NCBI RefSeq assembly: GCF_900217905.1
Contig: NZ_OBMO01000001.1
Coordinates: forward strand, 1 to 64,000
Source of the DNA: Alloalcanivorax xenomutans
GTDB taxonomy: Bacteria; Pseudomonadota; Gammaproteobacteria; Pseudomonadales; Alcanivoracaceae
Direction of reading: 5' to 3'
Length of the DNA stretch: 64,000 bases
Position numbers and translations under genes: made by a program. Positions 54,340-64,000 of this stretch are shown in pieces (within the stretch, counting starts at the first letter, position 1; each line of letters opens with the position of its first letter). The notes beneath the pieces were generated by a model, which made no database searches, had not been told where the DNA came from, and saw only the letters and a program-made list of their open reading frames with translations.

Positions 54340-55452
54340 CTAGCGGTGGGCACCCACCCCGCGCAGGAAAAACACATGATGGGCTTCGCGCCCTTCAATG
54401 CCATTGGCATCGACCGCCGACAAGCGGACATGGTACGCCCCCGCGGGCACATCCTCGACGTTAAACTCACCATCATCCGATACCGCTTCACGTACCAGCT
54501 CGATGAAATCACTGTCCCTGGACATTTGCAGCCGATACAGGACAGCTCCCGGTAACGATTCAACCCGGGCGTGCAGAACCCCGCCCGCGCCACGCCAGTC
54601 GGGCAGCAAGGTGGGCGCGGGCAACAACGCGACACGCATCAACCGGCCATCGCTGTCCAGGCGCCCGCCCTCACCTTCACGCACCTGCTGCTGAGCGTGG
54701 CCATCGTGACTGATCGCCACCGCTCCGCGCAGCACGCTGGTGGTGGCGGCACCGGTCTGTTCCCGTACACGAAAATGGGTACCACGCACGCCGATAATAC
54801 CCACCGGGGTTTCCACCTGATAGTGCTCTTCGCCGGGACGCGAGGTGACTTTGGACTCCACCGCGCCGCTCTCCAGGCGGACGCGGACAATACCCCGATC
54901 ACGCTCCTTGGCGAATCGAACCCGGCTGCTGGATGGCAAAACCACCTTGGAACCGTCTTCCAGGCGCAAGGATACAAAGGCGAAAGGACCAGTCACCACG
55001 GTTTCGGTTGTATCCAGTCGCATGCCCGTCAACAGCTGTTGACGCTCACCATCCACGCCCTCGGCCCAGACCTCACCTTCCAAGTGAAGCACATCCATAC
55101 TTAGAGGGCTGTTCTCCTCCAGTATCAGCTTGGTATCGGGTTGCAAACGGTAAGGGTCGGACAGGTGATTGAGGTCACGAACACGGCGCCAGGCCCGAGC
55201 GTCCCCCAGATAGTCTTCGGCGATATCCCAAAGCGTATCGCCGGGACGCACGATATGGTATCCCGGCGAGGATGGGGACTGTGGATTGGCCGGCGGCGGC
55301 GCGGCCATCGCGGTGCCGGCGAGCAGCAGTCCGCCAAGCAGACCTCCGATCACGCCTTGTGTCATGGCCACGATCCGTGGCGGCCACCCTCCGGGCCGTC
55401 GCCGAAGCGATGCCGGAAATTGCTTCCGGCAATTTTTTGTCACGCCTTGCAT
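54340..55452 (-). CDS. FecR/LysM-domain periplasmic protein
   Basis: 370 residues: long basic n-region, signal (GGLLGGLLLAGTAMA), LysM (YHIVRPGDTLWDIAEDYLGD), FecR domain (TPVGIIGVRGTHFRVRE) and a C-terminal Ig-like domain. LysM suggests peptidoglycan binding. FecR/LysM proteins often sit beside CHASE2 sensors. ATG 55452 has GAGGGTGG. Confidence 0.88.
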   Translation of the reverse strand: MQGVTKNCRKQFPASLRRRPGGWPPRIVAMTQGVIGGLLGGLLLAGTAMAAPPPANPQSPSSPGYHIVRPGDTLWDIAEDYLGDARAWRRVRDLNHLSDPYRLQPDTKLILEENSPLSMDVLHLEGEVWAEGVDGERQQLLTGMRLDTTETVVTGPFAFVSLRLEDGSKVVLPSSSRVRFAKERDRGIVRVRLESGAVESKVTSRPGEEHYQVETPVGIIGVRGTHFRVREQTGAATTSVLRGAVAISHDGHAQQQVREGEGGRLDSDGRLMRVALLPAPTLLPDWRGAGGVLHARVESLPGAVLYRLQMSRDSDFIELVREAVSDDGEFNVEDVPAGAYHVRLSAVDANGIEGREAHHVFFLRGVGAHR

Positions 55453-55521
55453 GGTCCACCCTCTTCTGCAGGCCCCGTCCACGGGTTGAGTCGGCGCGTT
55501 CCCTCGCTGTTGGCGTTGGAG

Positions 55522-56526
55522 TCAGTTGTATTCGATGGTGAAAGTAGCGATCGCGCGGGTTTCACCGCCATTGACAGTGGGCGCGGTCTGGTAATAACGG
55601 GCCTTCAGCGGCAGTTGGAATTGATGGTTCCCAGGCGTCACCGTACCCAGTTCGACACGATCGCCATTGGCGATGGGCGTGGAGGTACGGTTGTCCAGCA
55701 GCTGGATGCCCACGCCACTGGCGGCTTCGGTGCCACCATCAATCTTGATTACTCCGGCGGCGCCACTGGGATCCGGGGTGTACCCGAAAGACAGCTTCAC
55801 CGTGTCCTGCCCATGACTGGGGCCAACGCAGGACAACCCCACCTGAAATTCCCTTTCCGTGTTGGTGCTGCCGACGCCGGCGAAAACAGAGCGGGATACC
55901 GTGCCGAAGTCCACGGCGATATTGCGGGAGCCCATATCCACCTCACAGGCGGAGGAGACGATGGTGATGGCGCTGGCATCCAGCGTGGAGGTCAGAATCG
56001 GGCGCCCGGCCCCGGTGCCGTCGGCGTAGTAGCGGGTGTACTGCCCCGATACCAGTGTTCCCGACCCGGTTTGTTCGGCGATCTTGATGATCTCCACCCG
56101 GAAGTACCCTTCACTGAGATTCAGGTTGGTGTTCCTGAAAGGGCCTAATTGATGGGGATAGACCACGGTCTGGCTCAGCCCTTCGATACGCCGGGAAAGC
56201 CGGATGCCGATGCCCTGAACATTAGTGGTATAAATCTGCGGATCATAGGTACTCGGATTGCCAATCAGAGTCTGACCAATCATGTAGCCCGATCCCCAGG
56301 TACAATTGGCGTAGTTCGTGACCGGAAAGATTGGAAATTCCTGCATGGCCAGCACCGTTCCCACCGGCACATTGGGCGTCAGAGTCACCTGCCCCATGGT
56401 CATCTTGATGTCCTGAGGCACGATATACGAGCGGACGTTACACGAAGCCCAACCCAGGGAGGGCAATAAAGCCGCCATCAGTACCAGAGCAATTCGCCGC
56501 GCGGACGGGAGCAGAAGTTTATTCAC
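55522..56526 (-). CDS. Fimbrial tip adhesin
   Basis: 334 residues: signal (LPSLGWA), an N-terminal lectin-like part and a C-terminal pilin domain (ACEVDMGSRNIAVDFGTVSRS to ATFTIEYN). Two-domain layout of FimH/MrkD type. Overlaps the usher stop by 8 bases. Confidence 0.85.
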   Translation of the reverse strand: MNKLLLPSARRIALVLMAALLPSLGWASCNVRSYIVPQDIKMTMGQVTLTPNVPVGTVLAMQEFPIFPVTNYANCTWGSGYMIGQTLIGNPSTYDPQIYTTNVQGIGIRLSRRIEGLSQTVVYPHQLGPFRNTNLNLSEGYFRVEIIKIAEQTGSGTLVSGQYTRYYADGTGAGRPILTSTLDASAITIVSSACEVDMGSRNIAVDFGTVSRSVFAGVGSTNTEREFQVGLSCVGPSHGQDTVKLSFGYTPDPSGAAGVIKIDGGTEAASGVGIQLLDNRTSTPIANGDRVELGTVTPGNHQFQLPLKARYYQTAPTVNGGETRAIATFTIEYN

Positions 56527-59068
56527 AACGGGCCTCCAGATGATGGTAGGCGCGGGCCGCGCTTGCGTCCTCGTCGGACTCCGGCACGCGATAGTCGATG
56601 TCGCAGCTCTGGTTCGCTTCCTCGCCCCACTTGACGCTCAGACGGCCGCTCTCTTTTTCCGTACGCAGATAGACCCGGCCGCTCTGGCCCACCAGCCCCA
56701 CCGGCTGACCGGCCTCGTCGTACACTTCGGCGCCGAATGGAACCGGTTCACCATCCGGTCCTTTAGCCTTGATCAGCAGCGCCTGACCGCTGACGGTATC
56801 GAAGGTGAGCTTGGCCACGGCCCCGGCGTAGGGCGCCACTTGCTGGCTGCTGGTCTTCAGTTCCACTTCGGTGGACATGTCGTTGGGATCCAGCGTCACC
56901 GAGTTCAAGCGGTAAGGCGAAACGTACGGCACCACCGCGTAGCCGCGTTTATCGATGCGCACACCGGACATGTTGGTCACGCGAGCCCCAGCGGCCGCTG
57001 GCGCTTCCACCAACACCATGGTTTCACCGCGCTGAGGCGTCAGCGTCACGCCGCCGCTGTGCGCCACCATGCTGCCGCTGACACCGGCCCCCATCTGCGT
57101 AAAGTTGTCGTTATGGCTGTAAGAGGCCCGCAGCGTGGCATAGGGCGCCCGGTATTCACCGCTGAGTTCACCGGTGGCGCCGCTCTGATCCTGGTGGCTG
57201 ACCGCCACGTTATAAGTCATGTTGCCGTCCACGCCGGCACTGCCGGAGACGCCCAAACGGCTGCTCTCGTAGGCGCTGTCACGCATGGTCCCGGAGCCGA
57301 TCAGGCTGGCGTTGCCAGCCACGTTGTCCAATGGCACCGAGAAGTTGAAGTTGTACTGAGTGTCGTCGTAGCCGAATTCGTCCTCGGTCTTCAGCGCCGA
57401 GAAACCGTAATGGAAAGGCCCATAGTTGTTGTTGTACCCCACCTGGTATTGCGTGGTTTCCCCTTCGCTTTTCCAGTAATCACGAACGGAACCAGTGAAA
57501 TACATCGCCCCCAAACCGGCGCCCAGGGTCTGATTCACGGTGAGCTGGAATTCACTGCGCTGACGACGCACCGCATCGAAGCCCAACTGACGATCTTCGT
57601 AATCGTGGGCGATGATGGCGTCACGCAACCCGAGGTAACCGGAGGTGGAATAGCGGTAGGCCGCCACCGTCACATTGGTGCCGGTATCGGGCATGAATTT
57701 GCTGTAGCCCAGTTTGTAGCTCTGGCCATTGCGATCGCCATAGCGATCGAAGCCGGTACGGGCATGGGTGACATCGGCGGAGAAGGCGCCAACGGGCGTG
57801 CCCACCGCGACACCGGCCAGATAAGCCTGGTAGTCATCACTGAACGTGGCCCCGGTGTAACCCGTCAGCCGGTTGGTCAGGCCCTTTTGGTAGGTGGCCT
57901 GCATCAACCAGGGATCATCATCCAGGCTGGTTTCGCGCACCTTGCCGGCGGTGACGCTGTACCGGGATATGCCCGGACGCAACATCTGCGGCACGGAGGC
58001 GAAAGGCAGACTGAATCGACGAATACGGCCATCCGCTTCGGTAACGGTGACCTCCAGGTCGCCGCCATAACCGGTGGGGTACAGATCATCGATGACGAAG
58101 GGCCCCGGCGGCACCGTGGCCTGATAGATCACCTGACCGTTCTGGCGTACTTCCACCACCGCGTTGCTTTCCGCCACGCCACGAACGGTGGGCGCATAGC
58201 CGCGCAATGAATCCGGCAGCATGCGATCATCGGACGCCAGACGGGCTCCACGGAAGCCCATGGAATCGAACAGGTTGCCTTCAGTGTAAGCGTCGCCCAC
58301 GGTCACCATGCCACGGATCGACGGAATCGGCCGGCGCAGATAGGTAGCGGTGTTCTGCCAGTCAGTGCCCTGCCCATCACGGCGTGACACATTGGAATCA
58401 TGCCGCAATTGCCAGGCACCGATGTTGATGCCGCTGTTGAGCATCAAGTAGGCATTGTCGTAGGTGCTGTCATTACCGCCGTAATGGGTTTCGGTACGCA
58501 GCGCGTTGAAGTTGTAACTCAGGAAACCGGCATTGATACCCGGATCCCAGAATGCCGGATCCACATAGCCACGCGCGCTGCGGCGCATATTGGCTTGCGG
58601 GATACTGATATCCAGACGCATGTTGCTGCTGTCGAAACGGGCCTGGGCGCCCGGCAACCAGCCTTCCAGGGAACGGCACTCATCGCTCAGCGCGTCACCG
58701 ACCCCCTCAATGGTGCTGACGTCCACGCCATAACCGGACAGCATGCTCAGGGTAAAACAGGTGTGCGCGTTGATTTCACCGGGGGCGGCTCGAAACGCCA
58801 GTTCATTACGGCCCTTCCAGGAACCGTTGACGTAGACATCCAGATAGTAGTCACCCGCCAGCGTCGGATTGCCCTGGGCATAACGGGAAACGTCCATATC
58901 CTTGGCGGCACCGCGAAGGAAATCACTGTTGAAGGAGGCCGCCGCCACCTGAGTCCCGGTTTGAGCCAGCACGGCCTGCGTCCAGGTCAGCAGAGCCAGA
59001 CCACCAAGCAATTGGACACCGGCACTCAAACTGACCGTCCGGCGTGACACAACGCACTTTTGATTCAT
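56519..59068 (-). CDS. Fimbrial outer-membrane usher
   Basis: 849 residues of the FimD/PapC family: N-terminal domain (FNSDFLRGAAKDMDVSRYAQG), 24-strand barrel with plug (GYAPTVRGVAESNAVVEVRQNG, PPGPFVIDDLY) and C-terminal domains with a Cys pair. ATG 59068 has GGGGT upstream; a TTG at 59116 is less likely. Confidence 0.93.
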   Translation of the reverse strand: MNQKCVVSRRTVSLSAGVQLLGGLALLTWTQAVLAQTGTQVAAASFNSDFLRGAAKDMDVSRYAQGNPTLAGDYYLDVYVNGSWKGRNELAFRAAPGEINAHTCFTLSMLSGYGVDVSTIEGVGDALSDECRSLEGWLPGAQARFDSSNMRLDISIPQANMRRSARGYVDPAFWDPGINAGFLSYNFNALRTETHYGGNDSTYDNAYLMLNSGINIGAWQLRHDSNVSRRDGQGTDWQNTATYLRRPIPSIRGMVTVGDAYTEGNLFDSMGFRGARLASDDRMLPDSLRGYAPTVRGVAESNAVVEVRQNGQVIYQATVPPGPFVIDDLYPTGYGGDLEVTVTEADGRIRRFSLPFASVPQMLRPGISRYSVTAGKVRETSLDDDPWLMQATYQKGLTNRLTGYTGATFSDDYQAYLAGVAVGTPVGAFSADVTHARTGFDRYGDRNGQSYKLGYSKFMPDTGTNVTVAAYRYSTSGYLGLRDAIIAHDYEDRQLGFDAVRRQRSEFQLTVNQTLGAGLGAMYFTGSVRDYWKSEGETTQYQVGYNNNYGPFHYGFSALKTEDEFGYDDTQYNFNFSVPLDNVAGNASLIGSGTMRDSAYESSRLGVSGSAGVDGNMTYNVAVSHQDQSGATGELSGEYRAPYATLRASYSHNDNFTQMGAGVSGSMVAHSGGVTLTPQRGETMVLVEAPAAAGARVTNMSGVRIDKRGYAVVPYVSPYRLNSVTLDPNDMSTEVELKTSSQQVAPYAGAVAKLTFDTVSGQALLIKAKGPDGEPVPFGAEVYDEAGQPVGLVGQSGRVYLRTEKESGRLSVKWGEEANQSCDIDYRVPESDEDASAARAYHHLEARCE

Positions 59069-59112
59069 GAGACACCCCGCGTCCATGGTTTTTTTGTTCA
59101 GGCGTTTTTTGA

Positions 59113-59856
59113 TCAACGGCCCACCGGCACATCCCGAGCCACCCGACCACCGAAGTCATTGATAGTGGTCATACGTACCTGGCCAATCGCGGCCGGCGCA
59201 TTAGCGGGCAAGGGGAATTCCAGGCTGCCACCGGGGGCGATCATGCCTTCGTCCACGGGCACCGGGACCAGCGCGCTTTCTCCACGGAGGATTTCCAGAC
59301 GGCTGACGGTGACGTGGTAAGGCGTGGGGTTTTTTGCTTTGAGTACCGCTTGTCCGCCGGAGCGGGACAGATACCATTGCAGTTTTTCCGGAGCGTCGTT
59401 GGCTTTACCGCTCAACCCCTTGGGCCGGTAAAACAACTTGATGCGCGAGCGAACCGCCAACTGCAGGAAATTCTGGGGAATCCCTTCTTCGGCTTTCGGT
59501 GCCGGCGGAATGTCGAGCACATTCAACCAATACACGGACTCGCGGTCTTCCGGCGGCATCTTGCCACCGGTAAAGGAAATTCGAAGAACCTGACCGCTGC
59601 CGGCTTCCACACGGGAAATCGGCGGCAGCACGATGAAAGGCACATCGCTTTGTTCCGGAGCGGCGTCGGCGTCGCCGGCGTCGATCCATACTTGCACCAG
59701 GGCCGGGTTTTCGCCGTCATTGGTCAGTTGCACCGAGACTTCACGATCGCCACCGGGATAAATCACCCTGGTACCGCCGATCACCACGGCGGCCTGCGCG
59801 GCTACACCCGCGGCCAGCAATGTGAATGACAACAAGCAAAGGAGAAAACGCTGCAT
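59113..59856 (-). CDS. Fimbrial periplasmic chaperone
   Basis: 247 residues of the PapD/FimC family: signal (LLSFTLLAAGVAAQA), GTRVIYPGGDREVSVQLTN, VLPPISRVEAGSGQVLRI and ESVYWLNVLDIPP. ATG 59856 has GGTGG; the 24-residue extension is dropped. Confidence 0.93.
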   Translation of the reverse strand: MQRFLLCLLSFTLLAAGVAAQAAVVIGGTRVIYPGGDREVSVQLTNDGENPALVQVWIDAGDADAAPEQSDVPFIVLPPISRVEAGSGQVLRISFTGGKMPPEDRESVYWLNVLDIPPAPKAEEGIPQNFLQLAVRSRIKLFYRPKGLSGKANDAPEKLQWYLSRSGGQAVLKAKNPTPYHVTVSRLEILRGESALVPVPVDEGMIAPGGSLEFPLPANAPAAIGQVRMTTINDFGGRVARDVPVGR

Positions 59857-59933
59857 AGCCACCACCCGAAACCTGGAAGGACAAACAAGAAAGTGTCCGG
59901 GGCCGGCAAGCCGGCCCGCGGAAACCATGGGGA

Positions 59934-60488
59934 TTACTGATAGATAATGGTGTACTGAACGCTGGTGGAGACGTCGCCAGCGCCAGCGGCGGCGGTAGCG
60001 TAGTACTCGGCGTAGTAGTTCAGGTCAGCGCCGTCACCTTCGTTGGCAACCGTCACCCACTGGGAGTTGGTTTGCGCACCGTTGGCACCAGCGGCCAGCA
60101 CCGGCAGGAAGCCGTTGTTCTCACCCAGCAGCTGGATTTGAACGTTGGTGGCACCATTGCTGGCGGCGTCGATCTGGTTGTTCAGACGGCCGGTGTTGTA
60201 GTCCACGGTGGGACCCGGTTCGAAATAGGTCGCCACTTGCCCGGCGGAGCAGTTGGACAGGTTGATGGCGAAAGGAGTACGACCAGCAACTTCACCGGCG
60301 GCGGCCAGCGTCTGAGCGGACACGGTCGGCAGGGTTACGGTGAAATCGGTGCCACCCGGGGTGGTGATTTCACAGGTTTGGTCGGTGATTTTACCGTTGA
60401 AGGTAATGGTGCCGTCCGCGGCGAGAGCGGAACCAGCACCGGTCAAGCCGAAAACTGCCAGAGCAATAGCGGTTTTATTCATTTTCAT
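59934..60488 (-). CDS. Major fimbrial subunit (type 1 family)
   Basis: 184 residues: signal (MKMNKTAIALAVFGLTGAGSALA), GTITFNGKITDQTCEI, second Cys in NLSNCSAG and the beta-zipper end SVQYTIIYQ. First gene of the minus-strand fimbrial cluster. Confidence 0.94.
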   Translation of the reverse strand: MKMNKTAIALAVFGLTGAGSALAADGTITFNGKITDQTCEITTPGGTDFTVTLPTVSAQTLAAAGEVAGRTPFAINLSNCSAGQVATYFEPGPTVDYNTGRLNNQIDAASNGATNVQIQLLGENNGFLPVLAAGANGAQTNSQWVTVANEGDGADLNYYAEYYATAAAGAGDVSTSVQYTIIYQ

Positions 60489-61106
60489 AACAGATGCATC
60501 CCATCCTGATAACGTATTTTGGGACCGGCACGCCTGTTCGGGAGCCGTTCCGCGGCCTTGCGGCCTACCGCCCTGGCACCTTGCCCACTGGGCCCGGCAT
60601 CAGATGCCGCCAAGAAATGCGATTGTGTGACGGGGTCGGTAGACTACGGGGAAGGAGAATGGCGAGGAGCTAACAAACAAACAACAGTCCGAAACCATTG
60701 TTCATATTCCGTTGACAGTTATTTTATATTTTCCACCAAAAGTACGACCAAATGACCAAAACCGTTAATTTATTTAATACTTTTACATTAGACAAATTGT
60801 CTTCATTTATTTAAATAAGCACGAAATGCGTTAACAATTTTTGCCTTATCGTGGATGACTTTGCCGGTTCACCGCCCTAACATTCCGCCCGGGCAAAGGC
60901 GCCCCGAACACGCCTGATCCCGCCCTGCCGCGAAGCGCGGCAAAAGGGCGCGGATGCAAAACATTAATAAAAATAACGTTCCGATTCCCCCGCCGCGGCC
61001 CGGGTCGGATAACAATCCGTACAGGCGTGCCGGAAATTTTGTCAACGCCTTGGAAACATGACTCCATAAAACAATGCGCCGTGTCACTTGAGAGGGAACT
61101 GGGACC
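60489..61106. other. 618-bp regulatory region between pilin and response regulator
   Basis: No gene supported. 60700-60850 is very AT-rich against the GC-rich surroundings and has GACAA-A-TTGTC (60791-60801) and a TTGACA (60711). Nearer the regulator, TGCCGCG-AAG-CGCGGCA (60926-60942) forms a hairpin. Probably divergent promoters, possibly with a nucleoid-protein site. Confidence 0.5.
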
Positions 61107-61829
61107 ATGCATATCGCCATACTGGATGACGAGCCTGCCGTACTGGCCCAGGTCAGTCAGGCCCTGACTGGCCCATGGGGACGACATAAAGTCACACTGA
61201 AGATTTCCACCTTCTCCACTTGCAAGGAATTGATCCAGGCGACCAAACGCCACACCTTCGATCTGGCCATTCTCGATTGGGAATTGCCGGACGGCAGCGG
61301 GGTGGAAGTACTGACCTGGTTCACCTCCTACCTGGAGTCGCCCCCTCCGGTGATCATGCTCACCGTGCGCAATAGTGAACAGGATGTGGTCGAGGCCCTG
61401 ACCAGCGGTGCTGAGGATTTCATTAACAAGCCCTTCCGGGCGCGGGAACTGAAGGCCCGGGCCATCGCCGTGCTCCGCCGCCGCAATGGCCCCTTGAGTG
61501 TGGAAAAAGGGAGAGAGGAAGACCCCAGCCACGGCAACATCGTGTTTGACGTGAATCGTCAGACCCTGCATCGCGACGGCCAATCGGTCAAGCTGACGCA
61601 TCAGGAATACCGGCTGGCCTTCCTGCTGTTCAGCAATCTTGGCCGCCCATTGGCCCGGGCGTATTTATACGAGTATGTCTGGGGTAAAGACGAACAATTC
61701 TCGTCACGCACTCTGGATGTACATATTTACCGTGTCCGCCGCAAGCTGGGACTGACCCCGGACCACGGCTGGCAGCTCAATGCCGTTTACGGCTACGGTT
61801 ACCGCCTGCAGGAAACCGACCCTTCTTAG
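61107..61829 (+). CDS. OmpR-family response regulator
   Basis: 240 residues: receiver (IAILDDEP, phospho-Asp in DLAILDWELPDGSG, Lys in FINKPFRARE) and winged HTH (LTHQEYRLAFLLFSNLGRPLARAYL, SRTLDVHIYRVRRKL). No kinase adjacent on this strand; the CHASE2 kinase at the far end of the fimbrial cluster is a candidate. Confidence 0.92.
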   Translation: MHIAILDDEPAVLAQVSQALTGPWGRHKVTLKISTFSTCKELIQATKRHTFDLAILDWELPDGSGVEVLTWFTSYLESPPPVIMLTVRNSEQDVVEALTSGAEDFINKPFRARELKARAIAVLRRRNGPLSVEKGREEDPSHGNIVFDVNRQTLHRDGQSVKLTHQEYRLAFLLFSNLGRPLARAYLYEYVWGKDEQFSSRTLDVHIYRVRRKLGLTPDHGWQLNAVYGYGYRLQETDPS

Positions 61830-62173
61830 CCCTGGGACAATGGCAAGCCGCTGCCTTCCCACTCCGTGTACACCAGCACCGCCCCGCCCGTCGTCAGCGC
61901 CCGCTCGAACGCGTCACGCACCGCCGGCCGGGCCTGGTGCAACTGCCCTTCGATGAGAACCCCATCCCGGGCGACAAGAACCTCGACCCACCCATGTTCC
62001 CTGGCCACCCGCTCCATGCGCGAATAGTCGTGGTATCCACAGAGACGGTATTGGCGGGAGAACACCATCAACGGCTGCCAGGCCCCCACCCAGCCCTCTT
62101 CCATCGCCTCACCGACAGCGAGAGCACAACCAATGAACACATGGATCTCGTAGGTGGAATTGGCGCCCACCAT
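61826..62173 (-). CDS. Hypothetical protein
   Basis: 115 residues, not recognised. Coherent alpha/beta composition (VEVLVARDGVLIEGQLHQARPAVRDAFERAL) with no signal or membrane helix. It overlaps the response regulator stop by four bases, convergent. A competing plus-strand frame (61937-62266) looks less protein-like. Confidence 0.55.
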   Translation of the reverse strand: MVGANSTYEIHVFIGCALAVGEAMEEGWVGAWQPLMVFSRQYRLCGYHDYSRMERVAREHGWVEVLVARDGVLIEGQLHQARPAVRDAFERALTTGGAVLVYTEWEGSGLPLSQG

Positions 62174-62704
62174 TGCTCAGCCCCTCTCTTATTATTGTTT
62201 ACTGCCGGCCAGGCCGACTTTTCTATCGAAAGGGAACGGCGGCGGGAAATAAACAGCCTGAAATAAGGGGACAGATAAAAGATGCAAAATGACCCGAATG
62301 AACCGGCATCTGGGGTCCAGAGAATACAGCGGGGAGGCAACACAACAAGCGGGGCAAGAGCCCCCGCCGGTACCGCAAGCGAGACGCCATAGGGAAAGGA
62401 GATCAGAGGAAGAAGCGGCTTGCGGCGGCCGGCGGGCATTTCACTATAGGCGCCCCATCGGAGCCCCGGAAGCCCCCTGTTAGACCTATTTGGAATCAAT
62501 GACGCCTGCTCATTCCCGGCCCCGGCGAGGACATTCCAGAAGCTCTCCAACTGCATTGAATTTAAAGGAAAAAACCATCCTCCCACTAACCCACGAGCTG
62601 CCTCTTGAGAATGCCTCTGAAGCGCGGGATAGTGATTGCCACGGCATCTTGTGCCAGCGTTCAATAGGCCATAATTCGCTTATCAACCATCACCGGGGAA
62701 CACC
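62174..62704. other. 531-bp intergenic region with several GC-rich hairpins
   Basis: No supported gene. Stems seen: GACCC...GGGTC around 62292-62316 and GCGGGG-CAAGAGC-CCCCGC near 62350. No known riboswitch, RNase P, 6S or tmRNA motif was found on either strand. A minus-strand frame (62068-62664) looks spurious. Confidence 0.4.
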
Positions 62705-63136
62705 ATGACAAGCTATCAGGGCCGCTGCCTGTGTGGGCAGGTCCGCTTCCGGATTTCCGGCCCGTTCAAGCAGTTTCACCTTTGCCACTGCAGCCGCTGC
62801 CGGCACGCCACCGGAAGCGCCCATGCCTCCAACCTCTTTATCGGCAATGACCAGATCGAATGGCTGGCCGGCGAAGAGCGGATACAACGTTTTGACTTGC
62901 CGGAGGCACAGCGTTTCGCGCGCGCCTTCTGCCGCCACTGCGGCGCGCCGGTGCCGCATCAAAGCCGGGACGGCAACGGCTTCATCGTCCCCGCCGGCAG
63001 CCTGGATCAGGCTCCGGACCGGCAGCCGGACGACCACATTCATTTCGACAGCCGCGCTCCCTGGTATAACGGCACCTTGCAGGCCCCCCGATTCTCCGCG
63101 GCGCCGGGCTCGCCACCACCAATTGACCCGGCCTGA
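62705..63136 (+). CDS. GFA/CENP-V family zinc protein
   Basis: 143 residues of the glutathione-dependent formaldehyde-activating family: [32 protein letters not shown] and [10 protein letters not shown] hold the zinc Cys. Substrate unknown for most members. Confidence 0.9.
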   Translation: MTSYQGRCLCGQVRFRISGPFKQFHLCHCSRCRHATGSAHASNLFIGNDQIEWLAGEERIQRFDLPEAQRFARAFCRHCGAPVPHQSRDGNGFIVPAGSLDQAPDRQPDDHIHFDSRAPWYNGTLQAPRFSAAPGSPPPIDPA

Positions 63137-63174
63137 CGCCTCCGTTAACGTTGCGCCGCCCACGGAGGAAAACG

Positions 63175-63411
63175 ATGGCCAAGCAAGTCCCGCAATTGGA
63201 AGAATCCCTGGATAATCTGGAAGCCCTGGTGGAACGCATGGAATCCGGCGAGATGACTCTGGAAGAGTCGCTGCGCGCTTTCGAGGAAGGGGTAAAACTC
63301 ACCCGCCAGTGCCAACAGGCGCTGTCCCGGGCCGAACAGAAAGTACAGATCCTCCTGGAACAGGACCCGGACGCCGAACCGGCCCCCTTCGAGACCCCCG
63401 ATGGCCAATGA
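63175..63411 (+). CDS. xseB: Exodeoxyribonuclease VII small subunit
   Basis: 78 residues: [26 protein letters not shown] and [15 protein letters not shown] are the XseB helices. GGAGG precedes ATG 63175. Overlaps ispA by 11 bases, the usual xseB-ispA order. Confidence 0.94.
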   Translation: MAKQVPQLEESLDNLEALVERMESGEMTLEESLRAFEEGVKLTRQCQQALSRAEQKVQILLEQDPDAEPAPFETPDGQ

Positions 63412-64000
63412 CAATCTGGGCCTGGGGTCTTTCGCCGACGACGCCCGCGCCCGCCTGGAACAGGCACTGCACCGCTATTTGCCGGAACCCGCCGCCTGCG
63501 ATGCACCGCGCCTCGCCGAAGCCATGCGCTACGCCGCCCTGGCCGGCGGCAAGCGGATCCGTCCATTGCTGGTCTACGCCGCCTGCCAGTTAAGCGGCGG
63601 CACGCCGGAACAGGCCGATGTCCCAGCTACCGCGGTGGAGCTGATCCACGCTTATTCGCTGGTACACGATGATCTGCCGGCCATGGACGACGACGACCTG
63701 CGCCGTGGCCAACCCACTTGTCACCGTGCCTTCGACGAGGCCACCGCGATTCTCGCCGGCGACACTTTGCTCACGCTGGCCTTCGAGCTGCTTGGTGACG
63801 CCGGCGATTACCCCGCCGCCACCCGGGTCGGCATGGTACGCACCCTGGCCGGGGCCGCCGGGGCCACCGGCATGGCGGCAGGCCAGATGCAGGACATGGA
63901 AGCCGAGGGCCGCTTGCAGCAAGTCAGCGCCCTGGAACGCATGCACTATCTGAAGACCGGCCGCTTGATCACCGCTAGCCTGCATCTGGGTTATCTGGCG
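63401..64000 (+). CDS. ispA: Farnesyl diphosphate synthase (5' part)
   Basis: First 200 codons of a trans-prenyltransferase that condenses IPP with DMAPP/GPP to farnesyl diphosphate. [12 protein letters not shown], then the first Asp-rich motif in [15 protein letters not shown], then [14 protein letters not shown]. The window ends before the second Asp motif. ATG 63401 lies in the xseB end. Confidence 0.95.
   Translation, partial: MANDNLGLGSFADDARARLEQALHRYLPEPAACDAPRLAEAMRYAALAGGKRIRPLLVYAACQLSGGTPEQADVPATAVELIHAYSLVHDDLPAMDDDDLRRGQPTCHRAFDEATAILAGDTLLTLAFELLGDAGDYPAATRVGMVRTLAGAAGATGMAAGQMQDMEAEGRLQQVSALERMHYLKTGRLITASLHLGYLA

Noticed and set aside
62068-62664. 198-codon minus-strand frame upstream of the hypothetical gene
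   Set aside because: Atypical composition, no ribosome site, overlaps the more plausible 61826-62173 gene in another frame.

Overview
The window comes from the chromosome of a GC-rich gammaproteobacterium, most likely Alcanivorax, Alloalcanivorax or a close relative. This is inferred from gene content: acyl-CoA dehydrogenase with a PsrA-like operator, a Baeyer-Villiger monooxygenase/esterase/dehydrogenase operon, ectoine synthesis, and a CrbSR-type acetate switch. No rRNA, tRNA or CRISPR array was recognised.

Layout. 0-6 kb: acyl-CoA dehydrogenase, a Trm112-like protein, outer-membrane phospholipase A, then a macrodomain-pncA-pncB operon for NAD salvage. 6-14 kb: an LEA-type lipoprotein, an alpha/beta hydrolase whose nucleophile Ser is Ala, an AraC regulator divergent from a BVMO-esterase-SDR operon, a 3D-domain protein, a second SDR and AcpH. 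14-25 kb: DegV, GNAT, a DUF2855 gene split by a 267-bp MITE, TetR, HIT, a PTPS-family protein, LysR, an Arc-type repressor, and a convergent diguanylate cyclase and HD-GYP pair.

25-36.5 kb is the most coherent accessory block. It holds thrS, hisI and cysS clustered away from their usual neighbours, a decayed IS605-type element with orphan tnpB, a yidD-like gene, a DUF2946-like gene, a near-perfect Zur box, a ZnuD-like TonB receptor with a His-rich loop, an AztD-like His-rich lipoprotein, an OmpA/Ail-like barrel and zinc-independent folE2. Together these look like a zinc-starvation island: uptake plus spare copies of zinc enzymes.

36.8-51.6 kb: a TPR membrane protein, a sodium symporter divergent from ectR-ectABC, then the acetate-switch block (crbR, crbS, small membrane protein, exonuclease, DUF294 protein, ActP-like symporter, DUF4212 protein). 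51.8-62.2 kb: a second MITE, then a chaperone-usher fimbrial cluster that continues into a FecR/LysM protein and a CHASE2 histidine kinase, with an OmpR-type regulator divergent from the pilin gene. 62.7-64 kb: GFA-family protein, xseB and the start of ispA.

Non-coding structure worth attention: three long inverted repeats built from 7-bp units lie between convergent genes and supply gene ends; a fourth heptamer array separates two genes at 47.45 kb; two MITEs share an internal architecture; and REP-like palindromes have different stems between similar ends.
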